A stretch of 32,234 nt of DNA from Christensenella sp. UBA1385 (GTDB lineage: Bacteria; Bacillota; Clostridia; Christensenellales; Aristaeellaceae): contig DBQV01000058.1 in NCBI GenBank assembly GCA_002305755.1, positions 1-32,234 of the forward strand. Direction: 5' to 3'. How positions within the stretch are numbered: the stretch's first letter is position 1; each line of letters begins with the position of its first letter. A program made the position numbers and the translations under genes. Positions 30,301 to 32,234 of the stretch are shown here, piece after piece. The notes under the pieces are model-generated. The model did not search any database. It had not been told where the DNA came from and worked only from the letters and a program-made list of their open reading frames with translations.

Positions 30301-30353
30301 ATGTCAAGGCCGGGCAGTATTTGCTTCGCAAATCTCCGCTCCTCCCTTGACAT
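30301..30353. repeat. Nested inverted repeat
   Basis: Outer arms ATGTCAAGG (30301-30309) and CCTTGACAT (30345-30353); inner hairpin ATTTGC-TTC-GCAAAT (30319-30333). The right arm CCTCCCTTGACAT resembles bases near position 47-58 of the window. Confidence 0.65.
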
Positions 30354-30670
30354 GAATGGATTGCTTCAACCGCTACGCAATGTGAACCCATGTTTGACAC
30401 TTCTGCATGACTGTTCTCAGTGGAAATGCAGGGCAAACGCATACGGACTTTATGAGAGATTGGCATTCTGCGGTAAGGTCTGAGATCGATTTTTCACCGT
30501 CAAGATAAACTTTTTCTTCAAAACGAATGCGAAAAGCCGCTGTCAAGAAAGCATTTTGTTTCGTATATGATTGCCCTGAATGGAAATGACGGCGGGCAGA
30601 TTTTTTCATAATTCTGATGTATAATAAAAAGTTAAGAGAATGACAAATCGGAGTATGTGGGGGTGTGGAG

Positions 30671-31174
30671 ATGTTGATTCCGGAAGCATGCGCTCTTCTG
30701 AAAAAGGAGCTTTTGGACAACGGTTATGAATATGGATTCTATTTGAACGGCACAAGATTTACGCCCGATATGACGAAAGGCTTTGATAAAGAGTTCTTTG
30801 AGCGTCTATTGACCGAATACCGCATTCAAAGTCCGGAAGACACAATGAGGGCAAAAGTTGGCACATGCAATGATGCTGTCATTCTGATGAAAACCCTTCT
30901 GGCTAATCATGGCGTCTCAAGCAAAATTTGGTTGCTGCATGATAAACAAAAGGGCAAGTTTCATACCGTATTAACCTTTTATCTGGAAGGGAAAACTGTC
31001 TATTTGGAGCTGACCCCTCAGTCCGGGAAACCGTGGTACGGAAAAGAAATCGTTTTCGATAGTGAGCAGAGTTTCGTGAACGAATACAAGAAAAATGATT
31101 GTGACGTAATAGATGTCACTGATGCCGTTATTGTAGGAAAAGATCCTGATTTCCTGCTGTCAAGGATGGTTTGA
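30671..31174 (+). CDS. Transglutaminase-like cysteine protease-fold protein
   Basis: 167 aa from ATG 30671, with GGGGG seven bases upstream (GTG 30665 is possible); a TATAAT at 30620-30625 supplies the -10. The central part has the transglutaminase-like triad order: Cys66 in VGTCNDAVILMKTLLANHGV, His98 in KFHTVLTFYLEGK, and Glu113 in YLELTPQSGKPWYG. No signal peptide, so it acts inside the cell. Substrate unknown: members of the superfamily are proteases, amidases or peptide-processing enzymes. The gene is clearly AT-rich compared with all others in the window and sits next to a transposase remnant, which suggests horizontal gain. Confidence 0.7.
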   Translation: MLIPEACALLKKELLDNGYEYGFYLNGTRFTPDMTKGFDKEFFERLLTEYRIQSPEDTMRAKVGTCNDAVILMKTLLANHGVSSKIWLLHDKQKGKFHTVLTFYLEGKTVYLELTPQSGKPWYGKEIVFDSEQSFVNEYKKNDCDVIDVTDAVIVGKDPDFLLSRMV

Positions 31175-31252
31175 CAACTTCCAATTTGAGAGTGCTGAAA
31201 AAATTGTGTAACCTCTGTGAAGGAATAAAATCCAATAATGGAGGAAAAGCAC

Positions 31253-32234
31253 ATGATGAAACAAGAAAAGAGCCCGCTTCGGAAACTCATTGACGAGCGG
31301 GGCATCAGGGACATGGACGGCGTACAGGCGCTGGTCAAGGAACTGACCAGAGGGCAGATTCAGGAAATTATGGATGCGGAGCTGGAAAAAGAGCTAGGGT
31401 ACAGCAAGTACGATCACCGCAACAAGCAAACCAGCAACAGCCGCAACGGCCACTATAAGAAGACGGTAGCCAGCAGCCAGGGTGAGATTGAACTCAAGGT
31501 GCCCCGTGACCGTGAAGGAAGCTATGAACCGGCCATCGTGCCCAAGCACGAAATGGACATCTCGGCCATTGAGGACAAGATTCTGTTTCTGTATTCCTAG
31601 GGCACCTCTACCCGAGACATTGAGAAAACCATGCAGGAGATGTACGGCATTGAGGTGGACGCAACCCGAGTGTCCAGAATCACAGACAAGTGATTGCCCA
31701 TCATACGGGAATGGCAGGATCGTCCGTTGGAGAGCGTGTATACCATGGTCATGCTGGACGCCATCCACTACAAGGTGCGTGAGGAAGGGGCGGTGGTTCG
31801 CAAGGCCGTATACATCGGCATTGGCACCGACCTGGAAGGCCGGAAAGATGCACTTGGGTTATGGATAGGCGCAACTGAAAGCGCGAAGTACTGGATGGGA
31901 GTGCTGACAGGCCTCCGGAACCGTGGGCTGGAAGACATCCTGATTGCGTCTGTGGACGGCTTGATCGGCTTCAGCGAGGCGATTGCTGCCGTGTATCCCA
32001 AAACCGATGTGCAGCACTGCGTCATCCAGCAAATCCGCAGCAGCACCCGCTATGTGTCCTACAAGGACGTGAAGGCATTTACCGCGGCGCTGAAGCCCAT
32101 ATATACAAGGCTCCGACAGAGGAAGCTGGATTGGCATCCCTGGAAGAGTTGGAACGCACCTGGGGCAGCAAATATCCGGCAGCCATCAAGAGTTGGCGCA
32201 CCCATTGGGATGAGCTTTCCACGATGTTCAAATA
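31253..32234 (+). pseudogene. Decayed IS256-family (mutator-type) transposase, cut by the window end
   Basis: ATG 31253 with GGAGG at 31240-31244 begins an IS256-type transposase (DGVQALVKELTRGQIQEIMDAELEKELGY, SRNGHYKK, ELKVPRDREGSYEP). The frame is interrupted by TAG at 31598-31600, where homologues have lysine before G-x-STRDIE, and by TGA at 31691-31693 after VSRITDK. A two-base slip near 32098-32106 (extra TA in CCCATATATACAAGG) breaks it again; the sequence continues in the shifted frame (APTEEAGLASLEELERTWG) to the window edge. DDE-motif aspartates are present in MLDAIHYKV and SVDGLIGF; the final glutamate is beyond the window. It cannot move by itself. Confidence 0.9.

Larger units (their letters stand above)
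29922..30670. other. Repeat-rich 749-base intergenic region
   Basis: No gene is supported. From left to right it contains the hairpin at 29967-30016, composite repeat copy 2 at 30025-30270, a nested inverted repeat at 30301-30353, and then about 250 bases of AT-rich sequence leading to the transglutaminase-like gene. It marks the border between GC-rich host sequence and the AT-rich accessory end. Confidence 0.7.

Noticed and set aside
31598..31693. Stop codons in the transposase read as recoded amino acids
   Set aside because: One TAG, one TGA and a separate frameshift in the same frame indicate decay; no other gene in the window shows in-frame TAG or TGA.

Overview
The window looks like the chromosome of a GC-rich member of the Bacillota, most likely an uncultured Clostridia lineage. 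The evidence is a dnaA with DnaA boxes directly upstream, an hrcA-grpE-dnaK-dnaJ operon behind a perfect CIRCE operator, a murB-whiA-HPr-like block, a DnaD-like/DnaC-like helicase-loader pair behind a Firmicutes-type LexA box, and strong Shine-Dalgarno sequences with some GTG and TTG starts. The assignment comes from gene content only; no 16S gene is present.

Layout. 1-3.1 kb: an operon of three secreted proteins I cannot name, plus a remnant of a fourth (signal peptide only). 3.1-4.8 kb: a likely oriC and dnaA, without dnaN, recF or gyrB behind it. 4.8-10.1 kb: a repeat-bearing spacer, then the HrcA-controlled heat-shock operon. 10.3-11.6 kb: a lower-GC, opposite-strand DUF4143-type ATPase whose promoter lies between two perfect 17-bp inverted repeats. 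11.86-16.2 kb: a six-gene redox-pump operon with the membrane core shared by RNF and NQR (RnfD, RnfG, RnfE and RnfA types) and an NqrF-type NADH:FAD:2Fe-2S subunit, but no nqrA, rnfB or rnfC; it ends with an unrecognised 144-aa gene. 16.3-21.7 kb: a secreted SH3-like protein, an SPFH/Arc-type pair with a candidate operator, a PfkB kinase plus SIS isomerase pair, a MATE exporter and tRNA-Leu(UAA). 22.2-24.9 kb (minus strand): DnaC-like loader, DnaD-like protein and a DEDDh exonuclease. 25.0-29.9 kb: a CitX-CitG fusion, murB, whiA, an HPr-like protein lacking the phosphorylatable histidine, and a VanY-like protein that has lost its metal and catalytic residues. 29.9-32.2 kb: an accessory end with repeats, an AT-rich transglutaminase-like gene and a decayed IS256-family transposase cut by the window edge.

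The most interesting items are: the RNF/NQR hybrid operon and its unknown last gene; the VanY-like pseudoenzyme; the His-less HPr; the two TGATATCA palindromes inside the SPFH-Arc promoter; the LexA box on the helicase-loader promoter; and two families of dispersed intergenic elements whose copies show compensating changes in their stems (hairpins near 10.15, 24.2 and 29.97 kb; a longer composite near 4.87 and 30.03 kb).

Many starts were moved inward from the longest reading frame on the basis of ribosome binding sites, signal peptides or promoter position; these choices are explained per gene.
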